A stretch of DNA of 64,000 nucleotides from positions 1 to 64,000 of the forward strand of contig NZ_JAHWGH010000017.1 of assembly GCF_019334305.1 (NCBI RefSeq). Direction: 5' to 3'. The position numbers were made by a program, and so were the translations under genes. Shown here piece by piece: positions 34,191 to 42,034 of this stretch; positions within the stretch are counted from its first letter, which is position 1, and every line of letters starts with the position of its first letter. Under the pieces are notes generated by a model, which saw only the letters and a list, made by a program, of their open reading frames with translations, did no database searches and was not told the DNA's origin. This DNA comes from Rossellomorea orangium (GTDB taxonomy: Bacteria; Bacillota; Bacilli; Bacillales; Bacillaceae_B).

Positions 34191-35711
34191 CTATTCCACT
34201 TTATCCATTGAAGGTTGATTATCCGAAACTTCCAACCTGCTTTTCCCCATAAGATATACAAACACAAGAGCAATCCCCAGTGGAATCAATGCGTAGGCGA
34301 AAGTAGTTGTAATCGACTCAGACATAGCATTAGTAATCTTAGCCAGCACGAAATCAGGAATCTTCTCCCTCATTTCAGGTTCAAAGATACTTCTTGGATC
34401 ACCCTGAATGTTGCCGCCTCCTTCTTGTCCTTTAAAGGCGCTTTCCAATTTAGATGAAAATAGTTTCGTCTGCAATGTTCCGAATATTGTTATACCGAGA
34501 GTCATCCCCAGAGAACGGAAAAAGGCATTTGTCGAGTTTGCTGAACCTCTAAATCGGGGATCAAGCTTATGGATTGTCGCATTCGGCAGTAATGAAAATG
34601 AAAAACCTACACCGAAACCACTAATGATCATATATACGGTCAATAGCCATCTACTCGTATCCGGCCCCATCGTCGCAAGTAAAACCATACCGATAATAAA
34701 AGAAATAATGGAGATCCACATAATACTTCGATAACTTGTTTTGGTCATCCGAATGCCAGCCACAGCACTTCCTGCTACTGACCCCAGCATCAACGGCGTT
34801 AATATCAATCCGGCATTTGTAGCCGATCCACCATACACAGCTTGAACAAATATCGGGATCAAGATAGTCAGAATGATGAAAGCAGCACCGTAGAGAAAGG
34901 CCAAAGCCTGTGCAGACGCAAATAAGGGACTTTTAAACATCCAAAATGAAATGATCGGTTCTGCTGCTCTTCTTTCTATAAATAAGAAACTAATAAAGAA
35001 TAACAGGAAAGATCCAAACAATCCGATAATTTGCCAGGAAGACCACGAGAATTCCTTTCCTCCAAATTCAAGGGCAAACATCAGACTGACAACCGCAATC
35101 ACTAGCGTAATCGCTCCACCCCAATCAATGCGCTGATCAGATCTTTGGGTGGATTCTTTATAAGCAGTCGATATAAAAACGAGGGAAAGGAGTCCAATCG
35201 GCACATTGACATAAAAGATCCAGTGCCAACTGAAGTTATCCGTTAGAAAAGCACCGATTAAAGGTCCAAATACCGAAGCAGAACCAAATACCGCCCCAAG
35301 GAGTCCCGTCATTTTCCCACGTTTCTCTGGAGGGAATAAATCAAAAACAATCGTAAAGGCTATTGGCAGCAATGCTCCTCCACCTATTCCTTGAATGGCA
35401 CGGAATATACTTAATTGAACAATATCCTGTGCAATCCCACACAGAGCAGAACCAATCAAGAAAATGGAAAGACCGAATATGTAAAACCGCTTCCTCCCAT
35501 ACATATCAGACAGCTTACCAAATATCGGCATTCCAGCCATCACTGCAACCATATACGCACTTGTGACCCAGACGAACTTATCAAGTCCGCCAAGATCTGA
35601 AACAATGGAGCCCAGGGCCGTTGCAACAATTGTGTTATCCATGGCAGACATGAGGATCCCCAACAATAGACCGGCAAGTGCCAGCTTCATATTACTTTCT
35701 TTCGCAACCAT
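34191..35711 (-). CDS. bmr3: Multidrug efflux MFS transporter, DHA2/EmrB type (Bmr3-like)
   Basis: A 506-residue, 14-helix drug:H+ antiporter. Motif D1 is in LLLGILMSAMDNTIVATA, the loop 2-3 motif in GKLSDMYGRKR, and motif C in GLLGAVFGSASVFGPLIGA. The first 200 residues are nearly those of B. subtilis Bmr3 (puromycin, tosufloxacin efflux). I place the start at ATG 35711, nine bases after GGAAGG; the frame is open to an ATG at 35750 without a good ribosome site. It is monocistronic, 90 bases downstream of the cold-shock gene terminator. Confidence 0.87.
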   Translation of the reverse strand: MVAKESNMKLALAGLLLGILMSAMDNTIVATALGSIVSDLGGLDKFVWVTSAYMVAVMAGMPIFGKLSDMYGRKRFYIFGLSIFLIGSALCGIAQDIVQLSIFRAIQGIGGGALLPIAFTIVFDLFPPEKRGKMTGLLGAVFGSASVFGPLIGAFLTDNFSWHWIFYVNVPIGLLSLVFISTAYKESTQRSDQRIDWGGAITLVIAVVSLMFALEFGGKEFSWSSWQIIGLFGSFLLFFISFLFIERRAAEPIISFWMFKSPLFASAQALAFLYGAAFIILTILIPIFVQAVYGGSATNAGLILTPLMLGSVAGSAVAGIRMTKTSYRSIMWISIISFIIGMVLLATMGPDTSRWLLTVYMIISGFGVGFSFSLLPNATIHKLDPRFRGSANSTNAFFRSLGMTLGITIFGTLQTKLFSSKLESAFKGQEGGGNIQGDPRSIFEPEMREKIPDFVLAKITNAMSESITTTFAYALIPLGIALVFVYLMGKSRLEVSDNQPSMDKVE

Positions 35712-35801
35712 CACCATCATCCTTCCAAAATCCGTTAACTTCTTTTCCATTATAGAACTTTCTAGCTGTATGTCTAGCCGAACAACCCCTCTTTATAGAA
35801 A

Positions 35802-35838
35802 CAAAAAAACAGAGTACGTCAGCTGACGTACTCTGTTT
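35802..35838 (-). terminator. Intrinsic terminator of the cold-shock gene
   Basis: A perfect 16-bp palindrome arm (AAACAGAGTACGTCAG and complement), followed on the minus strand by seven T. Confidence 0.93.
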
Positions 35839-35855
35839 GGAATTATACGGTTGGA

Positions 35856-36053
35856 TTACTTTTGAACGTTAGCCGCTTGTGGTCCACGAGCACCTTCAAC
35901 GATTTCAAATGTAACGTCTTGACCTTCTTCTAATGATTTGTATCCTTCACCTTGGATAGCAGAGAAGTGAACAAAAACATCGTCTTGACCTTCAACTTCG
36001 ATGAAACCGAAACCTTTTTCAGCGTTAAACCATTTAACTTTACCTTGTAACAT
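35856..36053 (-). CDS. Cold-shock protein (CspB/CspD type)
   Basis: A 65-residue five-stranded OB-fold RNA and single-strand DNA chaperone. RNP1 is KGFGFIEV (13-20) and RNP2 is VFVHF (26-30); the aromatic platform residues Trp8, Phe15, Phe17 and Phe27 are all there. The acidic composition and [10 protein letters not shown] start match the Bacillus Csp group. The ribosome site GGAGG is ten bases from the ATG. The transcript has a leader of at least 100 bases, normal for cold-inducible csp mRNAs, but I can point to no definite cold box. Confidence 0.95.
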   Translation of the reverse strand: MLQGKVKWFNAEKGFGFIEVEGQDDVFVHFSAIQGEGYKSLEEGQDVTFEIVEGARGPQAANVQK

Positions 36054-36238
36054 AAAACATGTACCTCCTAGTGCAGTTGCACATAAAAATATTTATATTC
36101 CTGCTCTGATTAAGATTCAAGACGAATGTTCTTCAATCATGTATATTAACCGAACAAAAATAACTAATTTAACTATAACAGACTCTCCCTCAAAACTCAA
36201 GGCGGGAATGGGTCTAATTGTAAAATGACCAGATCAAC

Positions 36239-36793
36239 CTACTCTGCCATTGTCTTATGATGTTCTTTAGTATACAACTTCTTGATCATCCGTATTTGGC
36301 CTCTGTGATTGATTTCATCTTCAAAGACATGAAACCATTTAAAGAAGTTATTGCCCTTTTGTCCATACCACCAATCTGTTTCTTGATATAACCATGTTTC
36401 GTCCAATTTCGAAAATTGCTGTATTGTTTTTTCTCTTGTAAGTTGAAGATTGTCCAGGTAATACTCTACAGATTTCCCTTTAATCGTTACTGCCGCCTGT
36501 CTTCCTAAACTTAGTGCAGGTTCCAATTCAGCAGCAAAGGCTTCTACCTCGTCATTTGTCAATTCTTCAAATGTCAGCGCCTGATAGATCTTCTCTACAG
36601 CATCAAAATGAGCCAACAACATGCCGATGGAATTTGCTTCATCATGACACCGGTAATCAAGCATTTCAACAGAAAGATTTTCGACTTCACGTATAGAGGT
36701 GAATCTGGCATAATTCATCATGGATAGAAGCAAGGAAAAATCCTTCTTCATTCCCTCTTTTTCTTTTATTAAATATAACGAGTTCATATCCAC
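36239..36793 (-). CDS. DinB-family protein
   Basis: A 184-residue four-helix-bundle protein. Metal-binding histidines are in LLAHFDAVEKIY (about 61) and in WFHVFEDEINHRGQI (about 155 and 163), the classic DinB triad. Members are metal-dependent, several acting as mycothiol- or bacillithiol-dependent transferases; the partner thiol is not proven here. The start is GTG at 36793, seven bases after GGGGGA; the next ATG (36787) is too far from it. It is monocistronic. Confidence 0.85.
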   Translation of the reverse strand: MDMNSLYLIKEKEGMKKDFSLLLSMMNYARFTSIREVENLSVEMLDYRCHDEANSIGMLLAHFDAVEKIYQALTFEELTNDEVEAFAAELEPALSLGRQAAVTIKGKSVEYYLDNLQLTREKTIQQFSKLDETWLYQETDWWYGQKGNNFFKWFHVFEDEINHRGQIRMIKKLYTKEHHKTMAE

Positions 36794-36865
36794 TATTTAA
36801 TCCCCCTTTGATCTTATTTGTCTATATTAGATAAATAATGGATATTCCCTCTATTTTTGTCAAAT

Positions 36866-37249
36866 TCATTCCGATTGATTTGCAGTTGCCTTTAGTAGAT
36901 CTCGTATTTCTCTCAGAAGTTCTTCTTTCGGATCGACCTTGGCCTCTACTTTTACCTCTTCTTTTCTCTCCATTCTTTTATATATTCGTACGATAAAGAA
37001 TATGACCCACGCAATCAGAAAGAAATCCACTACATTTTGAATAAAGACCCCATAGGTAATCACTGCGTCCCCGAACGTAACCTTTAGGTCCGTGAAACTG
37101 ATTCCCCCAAGGATGGTGCCAAGAAGGGGCATCACGATATCGTCTACAAGTGATTTGACAATTTTGCCAAAGGCTGCGCCGATGATTACAGCCACTGCGA
37201 GATCTATGACATTCCCTTTTACGGCAAACTTTTTAAATTCTTGCCACAT
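36866..37249 (-). CDS. mscL: Large-conductance mechanosensitive channel
   Basis: A 127-residue MscL subunit: N-terminal amphipathic helix MWQEFKKFAVKGNVIDLAVA, pore helix with VIIGAAFGKIVKSLVDD, second helix VDFFLIAWVIFFIV and a cytoplasmic charged helix ending in LLREIRDLLK. It forms a homopentameric pore opened by membrane tension to relieve hypo-osmotic shock. I use the ATG at 37249 (AAAGGAG eight bases upstream) rather than 37255, matching the usual MW(K/Q)EF start. It is monocistronic. Confidence 0.95.
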   Translation of the reverse strand: MWQEFKKFAVKGNVIDLAVAVIIGAAFGKIVKSLVDDIVMPLLGTILGGISFTDLKVTFGDAVITYGVFIQNVVDFFLIAWVIFFIVRIYKRMERKEEVKVEAKVDPKEELLREIRDLLKATANQSE

Positions 37250-37396
37250 GCTCATTCTCCTTTATACTTTTCTCTACAGTTAAATCAGTACTTTATCCCG
37301 ATTAGTTTGCCACAATTATACAAATTTATATGTTCGTTTAGCTTTCTTTCTGCTAAACTGGACTTTCACATGTTCAAAGAGAAAAGGAGAGATGAC

Positions 37397-37867
37397 ATGT
37401 TATACCCTATCAGAATTCGTGCTGGAGCTGTCATTGTAGAAGAAGGAAAAATCTTATTGGCTGAGTTTCAAGACGAAAACGGGCTTCATTATAACCTTCC
37501 CGCAGGAGGAGTTGAAGAGGGAGAATCGATTAAAGAGGCTGTCGTTAGAGAAGCCTTTGAAGAAACAGGAGCACAGGTAGAGGTTGAAACGTTAGCATTC
37601 ACCTACGAATATGCCCCCCATCTGAATGACCAAAGATATGGACCGACCCACACCCTTTCCATGTTTTTCTCTTGTAACCGGACAGATTATCATTCCACCC
37701 TTTCACCAAGTCAGCCGGATCCTACACAGACGGGCATCAAATGGGTCCCGCTATCTGAACTTCATTCCATCGTGCTTTACCCCATGATTCAGGACCGGAT
37801 CTTGAAGTATATTCAAGAAGAGAAGCAGGAAGTATTTATTGAAGAAAATGAGCTTGTTAAGAAATAA
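37397..37867 (+). CDS. Nudix hydrolase
   Basis: A 156-residue Nudix protein. The box GGVEEGESIKEAVVREAFEETGAQ is intact, with the catalytic REAFEE glutamates. Upstream NLPAGG takes the place of the more usual GLPGG. After the box a QPDPTQTGIKWVPLSEL stretch matches ADP-ribose/nucleotide-type Nudix proteins. The ATG follows AAAGGAGA by six to seven bases; the frame is open far upstream but that part is not protein-like. It precedes the frameshifted membrane gene by 70 bases. Confidence 0.87.
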   Translation: MLYPIRIRAGAVIVEEGKILLAEFQDENGLHYNLPAGGVEEGESIKEAVVREAFEETGAQVEVETLAFTYEYAPHLNDQRYGPTHTLSMFFSCNRTDYHSTLSPSQPDPTQTGIKWVPLSELHSIVLYPMIQDRILKYIQEEKQEVFIEENELVKK

Positions 37868-37937
37868 TCACGACTAACACATTGATCCAACCTTCATTTG
37901 GATACCTTTGTTACAATTCTACAAAGGGGGGGATATT

Positions 37938-38575
37938 ATGTTTTGGCTCTGGTTGATCTTTATATTTTACGCTATGTTTCTTGCACCAGGAAAAGGTCTG
38001 CAAGTGACCCCATCATACACGATCTACTCCAGGGAAATGTCAATGAAGTGGATCCACTCGTTTTGACCGTCTTCACCTTTCTTGGTCTCTTTCCCTTGTT
38101 ATTTGCAGCGTTAATACTACCTTTCGATAGGGACAATATCCCGGCATGGCCTTTCATTCTTGGCTCACTCGCACTGGGGGCATTCAGCCTTCTTCCATAT
38201 TTTTTCCTTAAGAGAGGTGATAATCGATCTCTTCCCAGGACTCCTCGATGGTTGGATAACACGGCTTCATCAAATGCTCTCGGTTTTCTTCTGATCTTAA
38301 TGGCCATTACTTCAGTAATGCAACTTAGAAATGGGGTCTCACTCGCTTCTTATTGGAATGCATTCCAAGCTTCAAAGCTTGTCAGCGTCATGACAGTCGA
38401 TTTCTTCATTTTACTTTGGCTTTCTTATTACACAATGATTTCAATCTATAACATTAGGAAGAATCGGTGGCTTTCTTTCATACCCGTCATCGGGCCTGTT
38501 ATGTTACGATGGAGGAAACCAAACTGGAGGGTTACATATGATGTTTACAAAGATCCCAAAGGAACAGAAAGATGA
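37938..38575 (+). pseudogene. Membrane protein gene interrupted by a frameshift
   Basis: An ATG at 37938, five bases after AAAGGGGGG, opens a frame that reads MFWLWLIFIFYAMFLAPGK and then stops at 38067. The downstream part (SASDPIIHDLLQ... to the stop at 38575, about 190 codons, four helices) is in a different frame. The two join sensibly if one base is added in the A4 run at 37991-37994, giving APGK-RSASDPII. The joined product would be a multi-pass protein of about 212 residues resembling a Bacillales family with an LAPG...DPII...VDPLVLTVFTFLGLFPL pattern. The cause could be a recent mutation, a sequencing error in the homopolymer, or recoding. No other damage is seen. Confidence 0.75.
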
Positions 38576-38789
38576 AATGATTGGAATGATCCAAAGCTTT
38601 TACTATGAGCAAACAGGGGATGAAATCGGGGATTTAGGCGCTGAAAATTGGTTCGACTTCTTCATGAAGGAAATAGGTCCCTTCCTCTACAATAAGGGAG
38701 TGATGGACTCCAAGGACGTGTTGATGGATAAAATGCTGCTTCTCGAGGACGACCTTTATGCATTGAAAAGACCAGTGAATCCCAAATGA
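38538..38789 (+). CDS. DUF2164-family protein
   Basis: An 83-residue soluble protein beginning MMFTKIPKEQKDEMIGMIQSF and containing DEIGDLGAENWFDFF, features I associate with the DUF2164 family. The ATG follows GGAGGG by six bases. It overlaps the last 38 bases of the frameshifted membrane gene, so it was co-translated with an intact version of it. Function unknown. Confidence 0.8.
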   Translation: MMFTKIPKEQKDEMIGMIQSFYYEQTGDEIGDLGAENWFDFFMKEIGPFLYNKGVMDSKDVLMDKMLLLEDDLYALKRPVNPK

Positions 38790-38793
38790 TGCA

Positions 38794-39010
38794 ACTCGCA
38801 AAAGATTGTTGTTATATACAAACTAAGATCTGCGAATGCTCTGTCATTTAGGATGTGGTGCAGGATGGTGAAGGGAACTGCTCCGCTTTCCACGGACGTT
38901 CGGCCGAGCCTCCTCAGCAAAAACCGCTTCCGGGGTCTCGGCACGCCCGTTTTCCGTAGGAGTCTACGCAGTTCCCTTCACCCTCTTGAGTAGTAAGTGT
39001 TGACAGAGCA
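38794..39010. repeat. Large near-palindromic intergenic repeat, type A (full copy)
   Basis: The core 38838-39010 has 10-bp perfect terminal inverted repeats (TGCTCTGTCA and TGACAGAGCA) and a 15-bp subterminal pair (GGTGAAGGGAACTGC with its complement). Read on the minus strand the inside contains GACTCCTACGGAAAA, GAGACCCCGGAAGC and GAGGAGGCTCGG, the same succession as the type B repeat at 39139. Similarity to bases 1-112 continues to about 38794. No ORF inside is credible. The layout is that of a small non-coding mobile-like (MITE-type) element; mobility is not shown. Confidence 0.75.
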
Positions 39011-39138
39011 AAAAAAATAAATCGTGAACATCAGTTAAGGAAGCGTAATGTACGATTAAATAAAATCGTTCACTACAACAAATGAAAAAGCAGTGGCATA
39101 AACAATCTACACATTTTCTTTATGATTGTAAAAACATA

Positions 39139-39389
39139 GTTGATTGGAGCGGAAGGTGCTCGACTCCTGCGGGAAACGCTGGACAGCACGAAATGCGGAG
39201 GCGGCTCGTTCAGCCCCGACAAGCATAAGATGAATGGGCTAAGAAGGCGTTCTTTTGCCTTCTTGGACCATTTAGCTTATGACCTCGAGGGGCTAGCCGC
39301 CGTAGCTGGACTGGTGAGACCCCGCAGGCAAAGCCGAGGAGGCTCACCGCCAGCCCCGCGGAAAGCGAGCACCTGTAGCGGAAATCAAC
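39139..39389. repeat. Large palindromic intergenic repeat, type B, with inner hairpin
   Basis: The ends are inverted copies of GTTGATT-x-GAGCGGA/CGCTACAGGTGCTCG type (39139-39162 and 39366-39389). Inside, GACTCCTGCGGGAAACGC, GAGACCCCGCAGGC and CGAGGAGGCTCACCGC form the well-known GC-rich element seen between genes in many Bacillaceae. It also carries a second nested hairpin at 39212-39294 (AGCCCCGACAAGCATAAG... pairing with ...CTTATGACCTCGAGGGGCT). GC content is far above the surroundings. ORFs of 60-93 codons across it on both strands are by-products. Confidence 0.78.
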
Positions 39390-39419
39390 AGCCACTCTCT
39401 ACATCCAAAAGCAAGAAAT

Positions 39420-39451
39420 AAAAAGGAGCAGGGAAAACCCTACTCCTTTTT
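39420..39451 (-). terminator. Intrinsic terminator of the 149-aa lipoprotein gene
   Basis: AAAAAGGAG.AGGG with CCCT.CTCCTTTTT, four-base loop; on the minus strand TTTTTATTT follows. It overlaps the last codons and the stop codon of the gene. Confidence 0.85.
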
Positions 39452-39889
39452 AATTTTATGAAGAACCATGTCATCAATCCGTCCATTATCATTTACGATT
39501 TCAATGGTTACGGCTTCTTTATCTTTATTTCTTATTTCGTCAATGACCTTATCCATATCGTCACTCTTTTTAATATCTACGGTTTTCTCTACTTTGAACT
39601 CTTGAACTGCCTCTCCTTCTGATCGGCTTTTGAGCTCTTCATCCGAATAGATCAAGTCGGTCCCCAAAGCATTCTTGATTGTTTTTCCTTCCAGGTAAAA
39701 ACGGGCACGGAACTTGGTATCCGGTTCTATGGCTTCATCGGTTAATAGTCCGGAAAATGTAAGTGTTTCCTCTTCTTCATTCCACGTTACACCACCGTTT
39801 ACGACCATATCTGCTGCATTTCGGTTGCATCCCGTTAAAAGGATGGCAAATAATACTCCTGCAATCATAATTGCTTTTGATTCTTTCAC
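39440..39889 (-). CDS. Putative lipoprotein, function unknown
   Basis: A 149-residue protein. The signal peptide ends with a lipobox (AILLTGCNRN), so Cys21 is probably lipidated and the protein anchored outside the membrane. The mature part is acidic and beta-rich (TFSGLLTDEAIEPDTKFRARFYLEG), perhaps a single immunoglobulin-like domain, with a helical KKSDDMDKVIDEIRNKDK segment. The GTG start is eight bases after AAGGAGG. No family recognised. Confidence 0.68.
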   Translation of the reverse strand: MKESKAIMIAGVLFAILLTGCNRNAADMVVNGGVTWNEEEETLTFSGLLTDEAIEPDTKFRARFYLEGKTIKNALGTDLIYSDEELKSRSEGEAVQEFKVEKTVDIKKSDDMDKVIDEIRNKDKEAVTIEIVNDNGRIDDMVLHKIKKE

Positions 39890-40077
39890 TTGTTGTCCTC
39901 CTTATATGTATGTGCACTATCATCTTACCAAAGTATCAATAATGTGCGCCAGAAACAATTGTTTTCCATACCAAGAAGGAATCATACCTTGTTTGATTAG
40001 TGATGAGCATGAAGAGATGAAATAAGCTCAGGAGGGATATGGGGGATAAAATGGAGTGAGTACCAGCGAATGATCTT

Positions 40078-40354
40078 CTAGACTTTTCGGAAATATTCAA
40101 AAAAGAATAGGCAGGTGGTTGGATCAATGTATCCATGTCGTTTCCACCACATTTCCATAAATGGAATGGGATTCATGTAAAACATTCTTCGCTCCCGATA
40201 TTGATCGTACCACCAATTAACAATGTTCAAAATGAAATAATTGTGTCTCCATGTCCAGGGGTTATTTTTTCAGATGTTTATTACATACCGCCTTCAGGAT
40301 AAACAGTTTTTCCTGTACACTTAACATCCTCCAGCATTTAGCACGAATGATCAT
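40078..40354 (-). pseudogene. Small Trp-rich gene split by a frameshift in an A6 run
   Basis: An ATG at 40354 has an excellent ribosome site (AAGGAGAGGGG, six bases away). It encodes MIIRAKCWRMLSVQEKLFIL... and stops after 30 codons at 40262, right behind an A6 run (40265-40270 on the minus strand). If the run is read as five A, the frame continues for 61 more residues (NNPWTWRHNYFILNIVNWWYD..., RHGYIDPTTCLFFFEYFRKV) to a stop at 40078, giving 91 aa. The second part looks like real protein, rich in Trp, Tyr and Phe. I do not recognise a family. An error in the run, a true mutation, or slippage are all possible. Confidence 0.55.
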
Positions 40355-40568
40355 AATTTTTCCCCTCTCCTTAGTTCATGTTACTTGTCTTTACCTCCTT
40401 CTAACCTTTTACAAACCATTCAATTTGCTACAAAATGTCAAACAAAAATACCTTCTCCGACAGATTAGCTTATCGAAAAAAGTATTAAACCGAAACGAAT
40501 GTCACTCCGTACAAGTAAATGTAGAATTTCTTTTTATCTATTTTTATTAAACAGCAAGTCAACGGCGA
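40355..40568. other. Intergenic, nothing identified
   Basis: A 214-base AT-rich gap between the split gene and the CoA-type Nudix gene (both minus strand). I see no hairpin with a U-tract and no clear promoter. Confidence 0.5.
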
Positions 40569-41183
40569 TTATAGCAGTTTAATAAAATGATTCAGCACAC
40601 GGGCGGTGAGTCCCCAGATGACTTTGTCCTCATAATAGTAAAAATGTTCCTTCATAGTCCTAGCTTGCCATTCGTAGTTTTCGCCACCAGGAATTTGTTT
40701 ATACGGAAAGCTCTCCTCAGGTTCCATTCTAAATTTAATATTATATAATTCCGGTTCTTTTTCACGAAGATAAGAAAGGGGGGCGGTGAAAACTTCTTCC
40801 ACTTCCGCCGGGTTTGGGCGCATATCTTCAAATAAGATATTCAGCTTTCCCACATAAGGATAAATGATGGTCCCAAATGGTGATACGATATAATCCAAGG
40901 GATGTATGTCGGTGATTGCTTTCTCTGCAATCCCGAGTTCTTCAGACGTCTCCCTTAGCGCAGCTGCCCTCTCATCGGAATCACTCCGGTCGATCCTGCC
41001 TCCCGGGAAACATATTTCCCCCGGCTGTCTCCGCATATTCAATGAGCGTACTTCAAATAATACGTGAATCTCATCTTCCACTTCTATCAAAGGAAGTAGA
41101 ATAGCATACTCAGAAAATGATTCACTTCCCAGCACTTTAGGCGTTCTGTCTTTGAAACGCATCAAAAGCTCGTTCATATCCAT
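40569..41183 (-). CDS. CoA pyrophosphatase-type Nudix hydrolase
   Basis: A 204-residue protein of the NudL/UPF0035 group. The group signature RRQPGEICFPGGRID overlaps the Nudix box ending in ALRETSEELGI (about 51-84). Enzymes of this group split coenzyme A or acyl-CoA into phosphopantetheine and 3',5'-ADP. The C-terminal GLTARVLNHF is also typical. The ATG follows AAGGAGGGATAGG. It is monocistronic. Confidence 0.9.
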   Translation of the reverse strand: MDMNELLMRFKDRTPKVLGSESFSEYAILLPLIEVEDEIHVLFEVRSLNMRRQPGEICFPGGRIDRSDSDERAAALRETSEELGIAEKAITDIHPLDYIVSPFGTIIYPYVGKLNILFEDMRPNPAEVEEVFTAPLSYLREKEPELYNIKFRMEPEESFPYKQIPGGENYEWQARTMKEHFYYYEDKVIWGLTARVLNHFIKLL

Positions 41184-41381
41184 CCTATCCCTCCTTAATT
41201 CGATATTCTATTCTATGATTTTCTTTATTATAGTATGAACGTGATCCAACACCAAGCCATATGTGCTCGATACAACACGAACCATTTTTTACCATAACTA
41301 CTATGAAACTATGATATACTGATGAAGTCTTCCCGGATGGGGAGAAGAACACTCAGTCATTAATAGAAAGGATTTGATAGC

Positions 41382-41996
41382 ATGTTTGGAAAAGTTGCTT
41401 CAGATGTATTAGGTTTAAGTGATATTGGTACAGTCATCAAGCCGGCTGATTACGATAAAGCCGATTCAGATGATTACATTATGCATGAGGATGGAGAAAA
41501 GATCTATTTCCTGATCAAATCCAAGTCCGATGAATATTGCTTTACAAACAAAGCGCTCATTCATCTGGACGGCACGAGTGCAGCCAGCAAAAAACGGGTG
41601 CTCCGCCGCCTCGATTATTATAAATATCAGCTGTCGAATGTCCTTCTTGAAACCGCAGGTACAGTTGATCTGGATGTGGAAATCAAATTCAAGATCGGGT
41701 CGGAAGTTTATTCCATTGATGTTCATAAAAAACACTTAACTGAAGTGAAAGATTTATACAAATCTCTGATCAAGATTGGTGAAATCACTACTGACAACAG
41801 CATATATTCATCTTTCTCAAATGAAAGTCTCCAACTTGCGGCCTCTACATTGGGACAAGTAAAGACAAATGATGTGAATGTAGTCGAGCAGTTTAAAGAG
41901 GTCAATCAATATGCCTTCAATTGGATGGCAGATAAGAAAAAAGAGTTGACCCTAAAGGATTTCGGCTTTGTATTTGAAAAATTCATTCAAAATTAA
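41382..41996 (+). CDS. yvbH: PH-domain protein YvbH-like
   Basis: A 204-residue soluble protein. Residues 1-120 are a bacterial PH-like beta-barrel (GEKIYFLIKSKSDEYCFTNKALIHLDG); residues 130-204 are the helical YvbH-type oligomerisation region (FKEVNQYAFNWMADKKKELTLKDFGFVFEKFI). The length equals that of B. subtilis YvbH. The ATG follows AAAGGATTTG by six bases. The role is unknown; related bacterial PH proteins form rings and may act at the membrane under stress. Confidence 0.85.
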   Translation: MFGKVASDVLGLSDIGTVIKPADYDKADSDDYIMHEDGEKIYFLIKSKSDEYCFTNKALIHLDGTSAASKKRVLRRLDYYKYQLSNVLLETAGTVDLDVEIKFKIGSEVYSIDVHKKHLTEVKDLYKSLIKIGEITTDNSIYSSFSNESLQLAASTLGQVKTNDVNVVEQFKEVNQYAFNWMADKKKELTLKDFGFVFEKFIQN

Positions 41997-42004
41997 TCTT
42001 CACC

Positions 42005-42029
42005 ATCCGGCTGGAATGCTCAGCCGGAT
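42005..42029. terminator. Hairpin between convergent yvbH and CDF genes
   Basis: ATCCGGCTG pairs exactly with CAGCCGGAT over a seven-base loop, without a clear U-tract on either side. It probably marks the end of both transcripts. Confidence 0.6.
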
Positions 42030-42034
42030 ATCCC

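Noticed and set aside
39140-39421. ORFs of 60-93 codons on both strands in the GC-rich repeat
   Set aside because: They lie entirely inside the palindromic type B repeat, have no ribosome sites, and mirror each other because the DNA is self-complementary.
39936-40136. 66-codon minus-strand ORF
   Set aside because: It overlaps the frameshifted Trp-rich gene in another frame and has no ribosome site.
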